Shown: positions 33,289-42,007 of the stretch, piece after piece
Layout: every line of letters starts with the position of its first letter
Position numbering within the stretch: the first letter of the stretch is position 1
Assembly (NCBI RefSeq): GCF_028715765.1
Contig: NZ_JAQURE010000001.1
Location: 1 to 64,000, forward strand
DNA length: 64,000 bases
DNA from: Rhodoferax sp.
GTDB taxonomy: Bacteria > Pseudomonadota > Gammaproteobacteria > Burkholderiales > Burkholderiaceae_C
Direction of reading: 5' to 3'
Notes under the pieces: generated by a model
What the model was told of the DNA's origin: nothing
What the model saw: only the letters and a program-made list of their open reading frames with translations
Database searches by the model: none
Translations under genes and position numbers: made by a program

Positions 33289-34107
33289 TCAGCGACGCAT
33301 GCCTGGCAAGTCCAGCTTGACGCCATCGGCCTGGTTGGTCAGGTAAGAGATCAGCGCCACGGTGCCTGGTGAGCCCATGTCAATGTCGGGCATTCGCATT
33401 TGCCAGTGGCAGTCCCACATGCGGTGCTGCATGGTGCGCATGGCATTGTGTGACACGCGGTAAGTGGGCCAGGAGCTCATGACATCGCCGGCTTGTTTTT
33501 TGTCGAGGCCGTTGAATAGAGCTTGCAGACGGATGCGTGTGTCGGTCTTGCCGTGGCAGGTGGCACATGAAAAATCCATCGGTCCAACCGACTTGAAGTA
33601 GAGCACTTCACCCACTTTGATGGCTTCTTGCGCCTTCGGATGGTCTTTACGCATGGACAAGGTCATGCCGTCTGACTGGTAGGCGATGTAGGAAACAATT
33701 TTTTCCCAGTCGGTGTTGTTTTCGCTCCTGCTTTCATTGGCGAAACGGTGAGCCTTGATCTCGGTGGCATCTTTGCCTTGCAGGGTCACCATGCAATGCA
33801 GCAGGCGGGTTTCAAGGTCTTCCACGCGCTGGGTGTCGGGCATGTAGCGAGGCATCTGGGCGTAAGCCCCTTTGATGACACCGGGGCCCAGACCAAAGTC
33901 GCATTTTTCAAGGGTGGCGTTTTTGGGCCCGGATGCAGTCTTGTACAAGATTTCACCCTTGTCGATGATGAGCAGGCCAGGGTTGCCATCTTTATCAGCC
34001 AAGGCAGCACGGTAAGCGGCAACGGCAGGGTCAACTTTTTGAGCAAACGCCACGCAAGACAGCAGGCTCAGGCCGCAGGCGGCGGCAATGCAACTGAATC
34101 TTTTCAT
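33289..34107 (-). CDS. soxA: Sulfur oxidation c-type cytochrome SoxA, monoheme type
   Basis: SoxAX joins thiosulfate to the cysteine of SoxY. The 272-residue protein has a signal peptide (to about 22). It has one heme site, CATCH (181-185), and the axial-ligand cysteine in RMWDCHWQMRMP (C233), which in the family is a persulfide and the active site. Where diheme forms have a second site, C69 and C105 remain and probably form a disulfide, as in the monoheme class. It follows soxZ by 24 bp. Confidence 0.95.
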   Translation of the reverse strand: MKRFSCIAAACGLSLLSCVAFAQKVDPAVAAYRAALADKDGNPGLLIIDKGEILYKTASGPKNATLEKCDFGLGPGVIKGAYAQMPRYMPDTQRVEDLETRLLHCMVTLQGKDATEIKAHRFANESRSENNTDWEKIVSYIAYQSDGMTLSMRKDHPKAQEAIKVGEVLYFKSVGPMDFSCATCHGKTDTRIRLQALFNGLDKKQAGDVMSSWPTYRVSHNAMRTMQHRMWDCHWQMRMPDIDMGSPGTVALISYLTNQADGVKLDLPGMRR

Positions 34108-34131
34108 TGGATACGGTCTCTTTCTTGTTGT

Positions 34132-34443
34132 TTAGGAAGCGGTGGCTTCGTCGGTGCGGGTATCACCCTTGGTGTCTTTCCAGGTGATGGCAAATTTGTC
34201 GCCCGCCTTGGCACCTTTGACGGTGAACTGCAGGAACGGATTTTTGGAGACGGCCGAGCCCCAGTCGGCCGTCAGGACGACCTTGCCGTTGTGGCTGGCA
34301 CTGACTTCGGTGATGTGCATCGCCGGCACCAGTTTTCCTGCGGCATCTTTGCGCTGGCCAGATTCCATTTCATGGCTCATCAAAACTCGTACGGTGGCTT
34401 TGCCGCTGTCTACTTTGGCGCGAATGCGCATTGGATCTGCCAT
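34132..34443 (-). CDS. soxZ: Thiosulfate oxidation carrier subunit SoxZ
   Basis: SoxZ pairs with SoxY as the carrier of sulfur intermediates. The 103-residue form from the ATG at 34443 starts MADPMRIRA, as usual. KVDSGKATVRVLMSHEMESG and NPFLQFTVKGAKAGD are family marks. An upstream frame (to 34467) adds eight residues without support. There is no signal peptide, so SoxZ is exported with SoxY via the Tat route, as known for the family. Confidence 0.95.
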   Translation of the reverse strand: MADPMRIRAKVDSGKATVRVLMSHEMESGQRKDAAGKLVPAMHITEVSASHNGKVVLTADWGSAVSKNPFLQFTVKGAKAGDKFAITWKDTKGDTRTDEATAS

Positions 34444-34522
34444 TTTGAAACTCCTGAATTCAAACAATTAATCGGTGTTGCCAACAGTGTGGCGGGGGCG
34501 TGCAAGAGGGGGCAGCAAGGGC

Positions 34523-34978
34523 TTAGCCGCCGCAGCCGCCCAGGGTGACTTTGACTTCTTTTTTGGCAAACAAGGCTTTGCCGTCGTTCATGATGGCCAC
34601 GGCGTAGACGTCTGAGGATTGCCCCATCTTGGAGCGGGTAGCAAAGCTGGGCTCAACACTGTCAGTCACATTGAACTGAGCCACCAGGGTTGACGGGTTT
34701 TTTTCAACCAGCAGCAACATGTGCTTGACACCGGCCAGGGTGGTGCTTGCCGTCAAGGGCACCACAGCACCGTTTTCTGCGATGTCTGGGCCACCTATGG
34801 TGACGTCTTTGCTTTCCACCGGAGCGCTGGCACCCAGGGCTTTTATCACGTCAGCAACAGATTTAGCCTTGAAAGCACCTTCGTTATAGGCAAAGGCGCA
34901 TTGGGGAAACAACCCGGTGGTGGCCAGCAGGCCGGCCACGATGGCGCTGTGTTTGAGAGTATCGCGACGACTGGGCAT
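34523..34978 (-). CDS. soxY: Thiosulfate oxidation carrier protein SoxY
   Basis: SoxY carries the substrate sulfur on the C-terminal cysteine of GGCGG, which is intact as the last five residues. The start at 34978 is chosen because AGGAG lies 6 nt upstream; an ATG two codons earlier touches it. A twin-arginine signal (SRRDTLKHSAIVAGLLATT) opens the 151-residue precursor. It heads the soxYZAX genes, following the Crp regulator gene by 90 bp. Confidence 0.95.
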   Translation of the reverse strand: MPSRRDTLKHSAIVAGLLATTGLFPQCAFAYNEGAFKAKSVADVIKALGASAPVESKDVTIGGPDIAENGAVVPLTASTTLAGVKHMLLLVEKNPSTLVAQFNVTDSVEPSFATRSKMGQSSDVYAVAIMNDGKALFAKKEVKVTLGGCGG

Positions 34979-35068
34979 AAACATCTCCTGTTTGATTAAG
35001 GTAGACCCATCTTACGGAGGTGGTATGCCATTGAATTTAAGTAATTACCCTCTTTAACATGACAGGAA

Positions 35069-35701
35069 TCAGTTGGGATTCGCTGGGTTACCAACTTGTT
35101 CGCACCCGGCGCACAGACGCATGCGGCGTTTGTCGCGCTGCACCAAGCCGTTTTCTTCCAGCGCGCGCAGGGTTCGGTACAGCGTCTCTGGCTCCAGCCC
35201 CAAATCGACGGCCCACTCGGACAAGGGCATGGTGAGTTGACAACAACCGTCTAATGCAGATTCACAGCTCAGGTAGTGCAAGATGCGCTCAGTTGCCGTA
35301 CGCAGCCGCAATCGCTCAACGCGCGCGCATTGGCGGCGCAGCGACAACACCGCGGCGCGAAGAAACATCTCGGCAAAATGGGCATTTGTGGCAAGTGCTG
35401 AACGAAAGCTTGCCACTGGAATGGCCAGCACAACACTCGGCTTCCTGGCCAAGGCTGTGCAGGTGTAGTGCGGTGTGAACAACGAGGCTTCGGCAAAAAA
35501 TTCACCCGCGCTGCCTCGCATCATGACCACTGTTTGCCCGGATGGCGTCGTTCGCATGGCTTGCAACTCGCCACGCATGAGCCAGTGCAACAGCGTGACC
35601 GGTTCGCCCAACTTGAACAGACTTGCGTTGGCTGGCAATTCGATCCGCTTTGAAACAGCCAGCAAGGTAGCAGGCAAATATTCAGGGGTTTTCAACATCA
35701 T
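35069..35701 (-). CDS. Crp/Fnr-family transcription regulator of the sox region
   Basis: The 210-residue protein has a cNMP-binding-like fold (about 15-120) and a C-terminal winged helix (about 140-195; PLSEWAVDLGLEPETLYRTL). It lacks the Fnr iron-sulfur cysteines. CAGC near the C-terminus could be redox-active, which is inference. It lies just upstream of soxY on the same strand and probably controls it. A decayed relative lies at 29851-30134. Confidence 0.85.
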   Translation of the reverse strand: MMLKTPEYLPATLLAVSKRIELPANASLFKLGEPVTLLHWLMRGELQAMRTTPSGQTVVMMRGSAGEFFAEASLFTPHYTCTALARKPSVVLAIPVASFRSALATNAHFAEMFLRAAVLSLRRQCARVERLRLRTATERILHYLSCESALDGCCQLTMPLSEWAVDLGLEPETLYRTLRALEENGLVQRDKRRMRLCAGCEQVGNPANPN

Positions 35702-35759
35702 GACTCAATCAACAAAGGTAAGAATCTCAGGGAAACAAATGTAATTTGCCTATGGCGCC

Positions 35760-36041
35760 ATGGATGAAGCGCAGCAACTGCGCAGCTTCAACCTGGTGTA
35801 CGACATGTGCTACGCCTTGGCCACCGACAAAAAATTTGACAATCTTCTGAGTGTCTACGCTTTAGACCCACCCACTTGCCAATTCTTGACCGAACTCAAA
35901 CCGCACATGGCAGACAACGTAACCATGTTGGGAGCCATTTTGCAGCGACTCATCATGGATCGGGTGGAAGCCCAGATGCCCTTGGCGCATGCCATTGAAG
36001 ATGTCGCCCAATGGCACGCTGCGCTTGTGTCGGGCAAGTAA
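35760..36041 (+). CDS. Small helical hypothetical protein
   Basis: I do not recognise this 93-residue protein. It is mostly helical, with no signal peptide or membrane segment, and has two cysteines (DMCYALA, PPTCQFL). It is divergent from the Crp regulator over 58 bp, so the two may share regulation. Its start has no strong ribosome site. Codon use looks like its neighbours, which supports its being real. Confidence 0.55.
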   Translation: MDEAQQLRSFNLVYDMCYALATDKKFDNLLSVYALDPPTCQFLTELKPHMADNVTMLGAILQRLIMDRVEAQMPLAHAIEDVAQWHAALVSGK

Positions 36042-36071
36042 TGCCATAAATGCTAGAAGCCAATACCCCCT

Positions 36072-37373
36072 TCACCACAAGTCCGTCAACCGGTGGTACA
36101 GCATGCCCAGCACCAGGCTCGGGGTGCGCAGCATGGCGCCGCCAGGGAACGGGCGGTGCTGCAGTTTGGCAAACACATCAAAGCGCTCGGCCTGGCCGGC
36201 CACGGCTTGCGCCACCAGCTGCCCAGCCAGACCGGTCAACGCCAGGCCATGGCCACTGAAGCCTTGCAGGTAATACACATTGGCCGCCAAGCGGCCAAAG
36301 TCGGGCGCGCGGTTCATGCTGATGTCCACAAACCCGCCCCACACATGCGACACCGCTACGCCCTTGAGCTGCGGAAAAATTGCCACCATGCGTTGCGCCA
36401 TCAGCGTCTCCAAGTGGGCGGGGGTGCGGGTGGAGTAGCTCACCTGGCCGCCAAACAACAGGCGGTGGTCGGCACTGAAGCGAAAGTAGTCCAGCACAAA
36501 ATTGTTGTCGCAAACCGCGGCGTTGCTGGGAATCAAGGCTTGGCACAACTGGGGCGAGAGTGGCTCGGTGCTGATCATGTAGGTGCCCACTGGCATGATG
36601 CGCGGCGCAAGCGCTGGTGCCACCTGCGGCGCATATTCCGCCAGGGTGCAGTTGCCCGCCAGCACCGCGTGCTGGGCGCTGACTTGTCCGTGGGCGGTGT
36701 GAGCTGTCACACGCGCGCCATGGGTCAGTTGGGTGACGGCAGATTTTTCAAAAATCTTCACCCCCAGCGACTGGGCGGCACGCGCCAACCCCAAGCCATA
36801 TTTCAGCGGGTGCAAATGGCCTGAAACATCCTCAAATGCGGCGGCGCAATAGCGTGGGCTTTGAATCAGGCTTTGCACTTGGGCGCCACTGACAAAGTCG
36901 TGGGCAAAGCCGTATTGGCGCTGCAAAGCGTCGCAGTCGGCCTGCAGGGCACGGGCTTTGCGGGCAGAGTCGGCCACATACATGTAGCCTCTGACCCAAT
37001 CGCAATCCAGCGCAAAGTCTTGCACGCGCTGCTCAATCAAAGCCAAAGACTGCAGCGACATGGCCCACGCCTGGCGTGCCAAATCGTTGCCCAACTGCTG
37101 CTCAAACGGTGCTTGCCCACTGGCAAAGCCCACAATAGCCTGCCCACCATTGCGCCCCGAGGCACCCGCACACACCCGGTCAGCCTCCAGCACTGCCACC
37201 TGGTAGCCACGCTGAGCCAGTTCAATGGCGGCCGAGAGCCCGGCAAACCCGGCACCCACCACCAGCACATCAGCCTGTACCGCGCCTTGCAGCACCGGCT
37301 CAAGCAGCGGGCGCGTCACGCTGGCTTCGTAATAGCTGTGTTGGTTGAGTTGGGTGTCAGAGTCCAGCAGCAT
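36072..37373 (-). CDS. FAD-dependent amine oxidoreductase, PuuB-like
   Basis: The 433-residue protein is a DAO-family flavoenzyme. FAD binds at VLVVGAGFAGLSAAIELA (about 35-52), and the GASGRNGGQ motif (about 70-78) is typical of gamma-glutamylputrescine oxidase (PuuB) and relatives. The C-terminal VYYLQGFSGHGLALTGLAGQ closes the fold. It lies 12 bp after the agmatinase gene. The pair suggests polyamine or guanidino-compound breakdown: putrescine made by the ureohydrolase, then oxidised. Substrate is inferred. Confidence 0.88.
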   Translation of the reverse strand: MLLDSDTQLNQHSYYEASVTRPLLEPVLQGAVQADVLVVGAGFAGLSAAIELAQRGYQVAVLEADRVCAGASGRNGGQAIVGFASGQAPFEQQLGNDLARQAWAMSLQSLALIEQRVQDFALDCDWVRGYMYVADSARKARALQADCDALQRQYGFAHDFVSGAQVQSLIQSPRYCAAAFEDVSGHLHPLKYGLGLARAAQSLGVKIFEKSAVTQLTHGARVTAHTAHGQVSAQHAVLAGNCTLAEYAPQVAPALAPRIMPVGTYMISTEPLSPQLCQALIPSNAAVCDNNFVLDYFRFSADHRLLFGGQVSYSTRTPAHLETLMAQRMVAIFPQLKGVAVSHVWGGFVDISMNRAPDFGRLAANVYYLQGFSGHGLALTGLAGQLVAQAVAGQAERFDVFAKLQHRPFPGGAMLRTPSLVLGMLYHRLTDLW

Positions 37374-37385
37374 GGCGGTGCTCTT

Positions 37386-38303
37386 TCACACGCGTTTGGC
37401 CACTTGGCCGCACAGGTAAGTCCACACCAGTGTGGCAGCCACGTTGCTGGTGAGCTCGGCGTGGTCATAAGCGGGCGCCACCTCTACGCAGTCCATGCCA
37501 ATGCAGTCCAGTGCCGACAACGCCTCCAGCAGGGTCAGCACTTGCGAGCTGCTTAAGCCGCCTGGCTCTGGGGTGCCGGTGCCGGGGGCAAACGCGGGGT
37601 CAAGGCAGTCGATGTCTAGCGTGATGTAGCACGGCCGCCCAGCCAAGCGGGCTTTGATGTCGTTCACCACGGGCATGAGCCCGGCACCGTCAAGCCCGCG
37701 CAACTGCCGAGCGGTAAAGATCAAGCCGCCCTGGTCTTGCACGTACTCGCGTGCGGCGCGTGCGCCACTGGAGCGCAGGCCAATCTGCACGGTGTGGCGC
37801 GGGTTGACCAGCCCCTCAGCGATGGCTTCATAAGTCCAGGTGCCGTGGCCAGAGGGCTCGCCAAAGTGATCTGTCCAGGTGTCGCAATGGGCATCAAAGT
37901 GCACCAGCGCCAGCTCGCCATGCTGGGCGCGGGCGGCGCGCAGCAGCGGCAAGGTCACCGAATGGTCGCCGCCCAAAAACACGCAGTGGTGGCGTGCCAT
38001 CAAGGCCGCAGCTTGGCGCTGGATGTGCGCACGCACTTCGGATAAAGGAGAGGCATTGGGCAGGCGCATGTCAAAAGCATCACCCAGCCACCCCAGCGGC
38101 GACACGTCAAACAGCGGGTGAATGCCGTCGCAAAGCATCAAGCTGGCGCGGCGAATGTCGCTCGGACCAAAGCGCGCGCCAGGGCGGTGGGTGACCGCGC
38201 CATCAAACGCAACGCCGGCCACCGCAAAAGGCTGGTTGGTCAGGGCGGGCGCAGCAAGAAAACCCGTGGTGTGGTGGGCGTAGGCAAATTGACCAAGCGG
38301 CAT
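37386..38303 (-). CDS. speB: Agmatinase-family ureohydrolase
   Basis: The 305-residue enzyme hydrolyses a guanidino compound (agmatine or 4-guanidinobutyrate) to urea and an amine with two Mn ions. Metal ligands are in FLGGDHS, FDAHCDTW and DIDCLDPAFAPGTG. The ATG at 38303 is preferred over a longer frame (to 38480) because GGAGAG lies about 8 nt upstream and the family starts there. It is first in an operon with the PuuB-like gene. Confidence 0.88.
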   Translation of the reverse strand: MPLGQFAYAHHTTGFLAAPALTNQPFAVAGVAFDGAVTHRPGARFGPSDIRRASLMLCDGIHPLFDVSPLGWLGDAFDMRLPNASPLSEVRAHIQRQAAALMARHHCVFLGGDHSVTLPLLRAARAQHGELALVHFDAHCDTWTDHFGEPSGHGTWTYEAIAEGLVNPRHTVQIGLRSSGARAAREYVQDQGGLIFTARQLRGLDGAGLMPVVNDIKARLAGRPCYITLDIDCLDPAFAPGTGTPEPGGLSSSQVLTLLEALSALDCIGMDCVEVAPAYDHAELTSNVAATLVWTYLCGQVAKRV

Positions 38304-38434
38304 GGCAGGCTCTCCAGAAATGGCATTGAAGAAGATGGTAACGCCGCCCTGTGCAGCGCTTTGCGCCAGTTGATACCGATCAGCCAGAGCCAGTTGCGGG
38401 ATGAAATCTGGGATGATGCAGCTACCCTTTATTC

Positions 38435-39421
38435 TTGCGCTGCACGCTTTTGAACTCAGCACCCTCCTCACCCGCCCCACCGCTTTGGTTGGCCTATGGT
38501 TTTTTGGCTTTGAGCATGGCCTTGGTCGGCAGCTATGTGGCGTTGAGCAAGCCGCTGGTGGCGGCTATGCCCGTGTTTTTGCTGGCCTGGCTGCGCTTTC
38601 TCATCGGCGCACTGGCCATGCCGCACTGGCTGTGCAAGCCTGCAAATGAGCCCCCTTTGAGCCCAGCCACCCAGCGGCTGATTTTTTTGGAATCGTTTCT
38701 GGGCAACTTTTTGTTCACGGTGTGCATGCTGTTTGGTGTGAGCCTGACCAGTGCGGTGTCGGCCGGGGTCATCATGGCGGCCATTCCCACCATGGTGGCG
38801 CTGCTGAGCTGGCTGTTTTTGCGCGAACGCATTGGTCTGCGGGTGTGGCAGGCCATTGCCTGTGCAGTGGCTGGGATTGCCTTGTTTTCACTCTCAAAAA
38901 GCGAGCTACCAGCGCATGTATCACATGCTCTAGAGGCCAATTTGGCTTATAAAAATAGCTGGTTGGGTAATGTCTTGGTGTTTGGGGCGGTGGTGTGCGA
39001 AGCGTCTTATGCAGTCATAGGCAAAAAGCTCACGGGCTGTGTCAGCCCCAAGCGCATCACCGCGCTGATCAACTTGTGGGGCTTGGCTTTGATGACGCCA
39101 TTTGGCCTGTATGCAGCGTGGACGTTTGACTTTGCCAGCGTGAGCGTGTCCATGTGGCTGTTGCTGCTGTTTTACGCGCTGGCGGCCAGTGTGTGGACAG
39201 TGTGGCTGTGGATGACCGGGCTGAAAACCGTGCCTGCTGCACGCGCCGGGGTGTTCACGGTGATGCTGCCTGTTGCTGCTGCACTGGTGGGTGTGGGCGT
39301 GCTGGGCGAGCGCTTGACGGCGCTGCAGCTGCTGGCCTTTGGCCTGTGTCTGGTGGGTGTGGTGCTGGCCACCCTGCCCGCACGACAGGCGGTGCCAGCC
39401 AAACCGCCAGCTTCTGACTAA
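38435..39421 (+). CDS. EamA/DMT-superfamily transporter
   Basis: The 328-residue protein has ten predicted membrane helices in two EamA repeats, a fold used for metabolite or amino-acid export. The listed start is TTG, so the true start is unsure; no ATG gives a full first helix. A family A repeat encodes about residues 156-171 (ELPAHVSHALEANLAY) between helices 5 and 6, just where an insertion would be tolerated. It is divergent from speB and overlaps the rraA stop by 4 bp. Confidence 0.85.
   Translation: MRCTLLNSAPSSPAPPLWLAYGFLALSMALVGSYVALSKPLVAAMPVFLLAWLRFLIGALAMPHWLCKPANEPPLSPATQRLIFLESFLGNFLFTVCMLFGVSLTSAVSAGVIMAAIPTMVALLSWLFLRERIGLRVWQAIACAVAGIALFSLSKSELPAHVSHALEANLAYKNSWLGNVLVFGAVVCEASYAVIGKKLTGCVSPKRITALINLWGLALMTPFGLYAAWTFDFASVSVSMWLLLLFYALAASVWTVWLWMTGLKTVPAARAGVFTVMLPVAAALVGVGVLGERLTALQLLAFGLCLVGVVLATLPARQAVPAKPPASD
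38902..38947 (+). repeat. Family A repeat inside the EamA transporter gene
   Basis: The sequence reads CGAGCTACCAGCGCATGTAT, then CACATGCTCTAGAGGCCAAT. AGCTAC.AGCGC and GCTCTAGAGGCCAAT match the intergenic copies well, and the arms GCGCATG/CATGCTC remain complementary. It stays open in the gene's frame. Confidence 0.75.
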
Positions 39422-39939
39422 ACCAGCCGGGTGGCGCTGACCACCATGCCATCGGCGTCGGCGTACAACCATTCACCGGGGTTCACCCAAACGCCTTGCA
39501 GCTGCACCGGCACGTCTTTCAAACCTTGTTTTTGACGGTCTGTAGGTAGCGGCATGCTGGCCAGGGCGCGTATGCCCAGGTCTAACGGGGCAAGTTCGCC
39601 CACATCGCGCACACAGCCGTCTATCACCAGCCCAGCCCAGCCATTTTTGGCTGCGGCAGCGCCCAGGTTACCGCCCAGCAGTGCACGGCGCAGCGAACCG
39701 GCGCCATCGACCACCAGCACTTTGGCAATGCGCCCTGCAGCGGTGTCTTCATAGCCACACGACTCCACAGCGGCCTTGACCAGGGTGTTGTCTTCATAGC
39801 ATTTAACCGTGACCACCGGACCACAAAATGCGCGCCGTGCAGCAAAATCTTTGAACACCGGTGGCAGCACCCGAAACACCTCTGGCGCAGCGTTTTTATG
39901 GGCATCACACAGGTCACAGGAGGAGAAACTTGGGGTCAT
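39418..39939 (-). CDS. rraA: RraA-family protein (RNase E regulator-like or HMG/oxaloacetate aldolase-like)
   Basis: The 173-residue protein starts with the family marks TCDLCDAH-like SSCDLCDAH, then VFKDFAARRAFCGPVVTVKC and VLVVDGAGSLRRALLGGNLG. Members either inhibit RNase E or act as 4-hydroxy-4-methyl-2-oxoglutarate/oxaloacetate aldolases, and the sequence alone does not separate the two. The GGNLG and DGCVRD motifs of the aldolase site are present, so enzyme activity is plausible. It is monocistronic. Confidence 0.85.
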   Translation of the reverse strand: MTPSFSSCDLCDAHKNAAPEVFRVLPPVFKDFAARRAFCGPVVTVKCYEDNTLVKAAVESCGYEDTAAGRIAKVLVVDGAGSLRRALLGGNLGAAAAKNGWAGLVIDGCVRDVGELAPLDLGIRALASMPLPTDRQKQGLKDVPVQLQGVWVNPGEWLYADADGMVVSATRLV

Positions 39940-40131
39940 GAAAATTCCTTTTGGTGTCAGGTAAGGTTGAAAAATTGTAAAACCTTGAAAAACACGGTGT
40001 GAAACTTGACTTTAGCCACACAAATTCGTGTCTTCCCCCTTGGAAAGGTGCGGTTTCTCCATTAGGATTCGAGCCAACCAGCCTTCAGCGAGTGTGCTGG
40101 CGATTTTCTCAACTTGAAAAGGACTATCTCT

Positions 40132-40617
40132 ATGGCAACCGCACCCAAAGCCCCAGCAAAAAAAGCTGCCCCAGCCACCAAGGCTGCACCTGCAAAAAAA
40201 GCAGCACCCGCCAAAGCAGCGGCGCCCGCCAAGAAGGTAGCTGCAGCACCTGCCAAGGCTGCTGCCCCAGCCAAGAAAGCCGCTGCCCCAACTAAGAAAG
40301 TTGCGGCTCCTGCAGCTGCAGCACCGGCCAAAAAAGCCGCACCAGCCAAAGCTGCCGCACCCGCTAAAAAAGCTGTCAACTCAGCTTTCATGAAAGCCTT
40401 GACACCCAGCGCTGCGCTGGCCGCTGTGGTGGGTGCCAAACCGCTGCCACGCACCGAAGTGGTCAAACAACTGTGGGTTTACATCAAGGCGAACAAGCTG
40501 CAAGACAGCGTGAATAAAAAAATGATCAATGCCGACGCCAAACTCAAAGCCGTTTTTGGCAAAGCCAAGGCCGACATGTTTGAGATGCAAAAACTCATTC
40601 CCAGCCATTTGAAATAA
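40132..40617 (+). CDS. SWIB/MDM2-domain protein with histone H1-like tail
   Basis: The 161-residue protein has a tail of about 85 residues made of APAKKA-type repeats rich in Ala, Lys and Pro, like eukaryotic H1 and bacterial H1-like proteins. A SWIB/MDM2 domain follows (about 88-160; RTEVVKQLWVYIKANKLQD, then MINADAKLKAVFG). The start at 40132 follows an AAAGGA site; a TTG upstream is in frame but unlikely. The tail suggests DNA or nucleoid binding. A bidirectional terminator follows. Confidence 0.9.
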   Translation: MATAPKAPAKKAAPATKAAPAKKAAPAKAAAPAKKVAAAPAKAAAPAKKAAAPTKKVAAPAAAAPAKKAAPAKAAAPAKKAVNSAFMKALTPSAALAAVVGAKPLPRTEVVKQLWVYIKANKLQDSVNKKMINADAKLKAVFGKAKADMFEMQKLIPSHLK

Positions 40618-40652
40618 AGGCGTGGCGCTCGCGGGTTAAACCGCCAGCCCCA

Positions 40653-40680
40653 AAAAAAGCCAGCATCTGCTGGCTTTTTT
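40653..40680. terminator. Bidirectional intrinsic terminator between the SWIB and MFS genes
   Basis: The stem AAAAAGCCAGCA/TGCTGGCTTTTT, with A-run and T-run on the two sides, can stop transcription from both convergent genes. Confidence 0.88.
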
Positions 40681-40689
40681 CATGACAAT

Positions 40690-41898
40690 TCAGCGCGTGC
40701 GCGCCCCTACCCCCAGCGCAGCCACCACGCTCAAGCCCAGCACCAACGCAGCGCCCATCAGGGTGGCGCTGTACCACCCCCGATCCATGAACGCACCAAA
40801 CATCAAGGGTGAGATGGCAAACCCGGTGTCCAGGCCCGAGTACACCAACCCATAGACCCTGCCGGTTGCGCCTTTGGGGGTGGCTTTTTTGATCATCATG
40901 TCGCGCGACGGCCCGCCTATGCCCACCGCAAACCCCGTGGCCGCCAGCACCACCATGGTCCAGGTGGCACCCAGCCACGCTGTGCCACACAGCGCCAGCA
41001 ACAAAGCCGCTGTCAACATCGACAACGCCACCACCCGGTCACTGTGTCTGGAATACGCCGCCACGAAGCCGCCCACAAACATGCCTAAAGCGCCACACAG
41101 CATGTAAGCCGTGAGCGTGAGCGTGGCCGACTCAAAACTGATGCCGTGCATGGCCTTGAGGATGGACACTGAAAAACTCTGCACCACCGCCAACGTCATG
41201 GTGGAGAGCAAAAAGAACGCAAAACACCACCACACCACCGGCAGCTTCATGAAGGCCATGCTGTGCTCCACCACCGCATCAGGCGCATGGCGTACCACTT
41301 GGGTATGAAGCTGGTCGCGGTTGAACACCAACACTGCCAGCACGCTGGCAAACAACACGGCAGCGGCCAGGTAGGCGGTGCGCCAGTCGCTCAAGGCCGT
41401 CACTGTGGCAAAAAACACCGGCGCCAAAGCCCAGCCCAAATTGCCTGTGAGCCCATGCGCGCTGAACGCGTGCCCCAAGCGTGGGGGCGACACGCGCTGG
41501 TTCAAGATGGTGAAATCCACTGGGTGAAAGGTGGCGTTGGCCAGCCCCGCCAGTGCCGCCACCGCCACCAAGCCACTGTAGCCAGTGACCCTGGATGCCA
41601 ACACCGCGGCCAACGTGAACAGCGCCAGCGCCACAAATAAAAGCGGGCGGGCGCCCAGTTTGTCCACCACAAACCCGGCGCTGGCTTGCCCCAAGCCAGA
41701 CACCACAAAAAACACGCTCATCAACGCACCCAGTTGCGAAAAACTCAAGCCAAACTCGTGCATGAAGACTGGAAACAACGGCGGCAACAACAAGTGGCCA
41801 AAGTGCGACGCCGCGTGCGCCATGCCCACCAGGGCGATCACCTTGGCGTCGTGTTGCAGCGGGATAGAGGTGGGTATGGCATGTGCGGCTGAAGTCAT
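40690..41898 (-). CDS. MFS transporter, fosmidomycin-resistance (Fsr)-like
   Basis: The 402-residue protein has twelve predicted membrane helices of the major facilitator type. GMAHAASHFGHLLLPPLFPV near the N-terminus resembles the Fsr/fosmidomycin-resistance group, and the inter-helix motif DKLGARPLLFV (about 77-87) is MFS motif A-like. The substrate is unknown. It is convergent with the SWIB gene. The 110-bp gap to clpB holds the clpB terminator and a repeat. Confidence 0.87.
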   Translation of the reverse strand: MTSAAHAIPTSIPLQHDAKVIALVGMAHAASHFGHLLLPPLFPVFMHEFGLSFSQLGALMSVFFVVSGLGQASAGFVVDKLGARPLLFVALALFTLAAVLASRVTGYSGLVAVAALAGLANATFHPVDFTILNQRVSPPRLGHAFSAHGLTGNLGWALAPVFFATVTALSDWRTAYLAAAVLFASVLAVLVFNRDQLHTQVVRHAPDAVVEHSMAFMKLPVVWWCFAFFLLSTMTLAVVQSFSVSILKAMHGISFESATLTLTAYMLCGALGMFVGGFVAAYSRHSDRVVALSMLTAALLLALCGTAWLGATWTMVVLAATGFAVGIGGPSRDMMIKKATPKGATGRVYGLVYSGLDTGFAISPLMFGAFMDRGWYSATLMGAALVLGLSVVAALGVGARTR

Positions 41899-41932
41899 GC
41901 ATTCATCTTAGCCTGCGCGACATTGGCACAAC

Positions 41933-41969
41933 AAAAAAGCAGCTATTTACTCTCAAGTAAATAGCTGCT
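41933..41969 (-). terminator. Intrinsic terminator of clpB, repeat-associated
   Basis: A perfect 14-bp stem (AGCAGCTATTTACT 41938-41951 with AGTAAATAGCTGCT 41956-41969, 4-nt loop) is followed, reading leftward, by TTTTTTGTTG. It abuts and shares AATAGCTGCT with the family A repeat at 41959-42001. Confidence 0.85.
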
Positions 41970-42001
41970 CACGCTTATTTCATAAGCGCTAGAGGCCTAA
42001 A
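41959..42001 (+). repeat. Dispersed palindromic repeat, family A, intergenic copy 4
   Basis: The sequence reads AAATAGCTGCTCACGCTTAT, then TTCATAAGCGCTAGAGGCCT. The CGCTTAT/ATAAGCG arms are perfect. It lies 6 bp beyond the clpB stop. Confidence 0.88.
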
Positions 42002-42007
42002 AGACTC

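Noticed and set aside
40150-40375. Regular short repeats that might suggest a CRISPR array or tandem DNA repeat
   Set aside because: They are codon-level APAKKA repeats within the SWIB protein gene, without constant repeat-spacer units.
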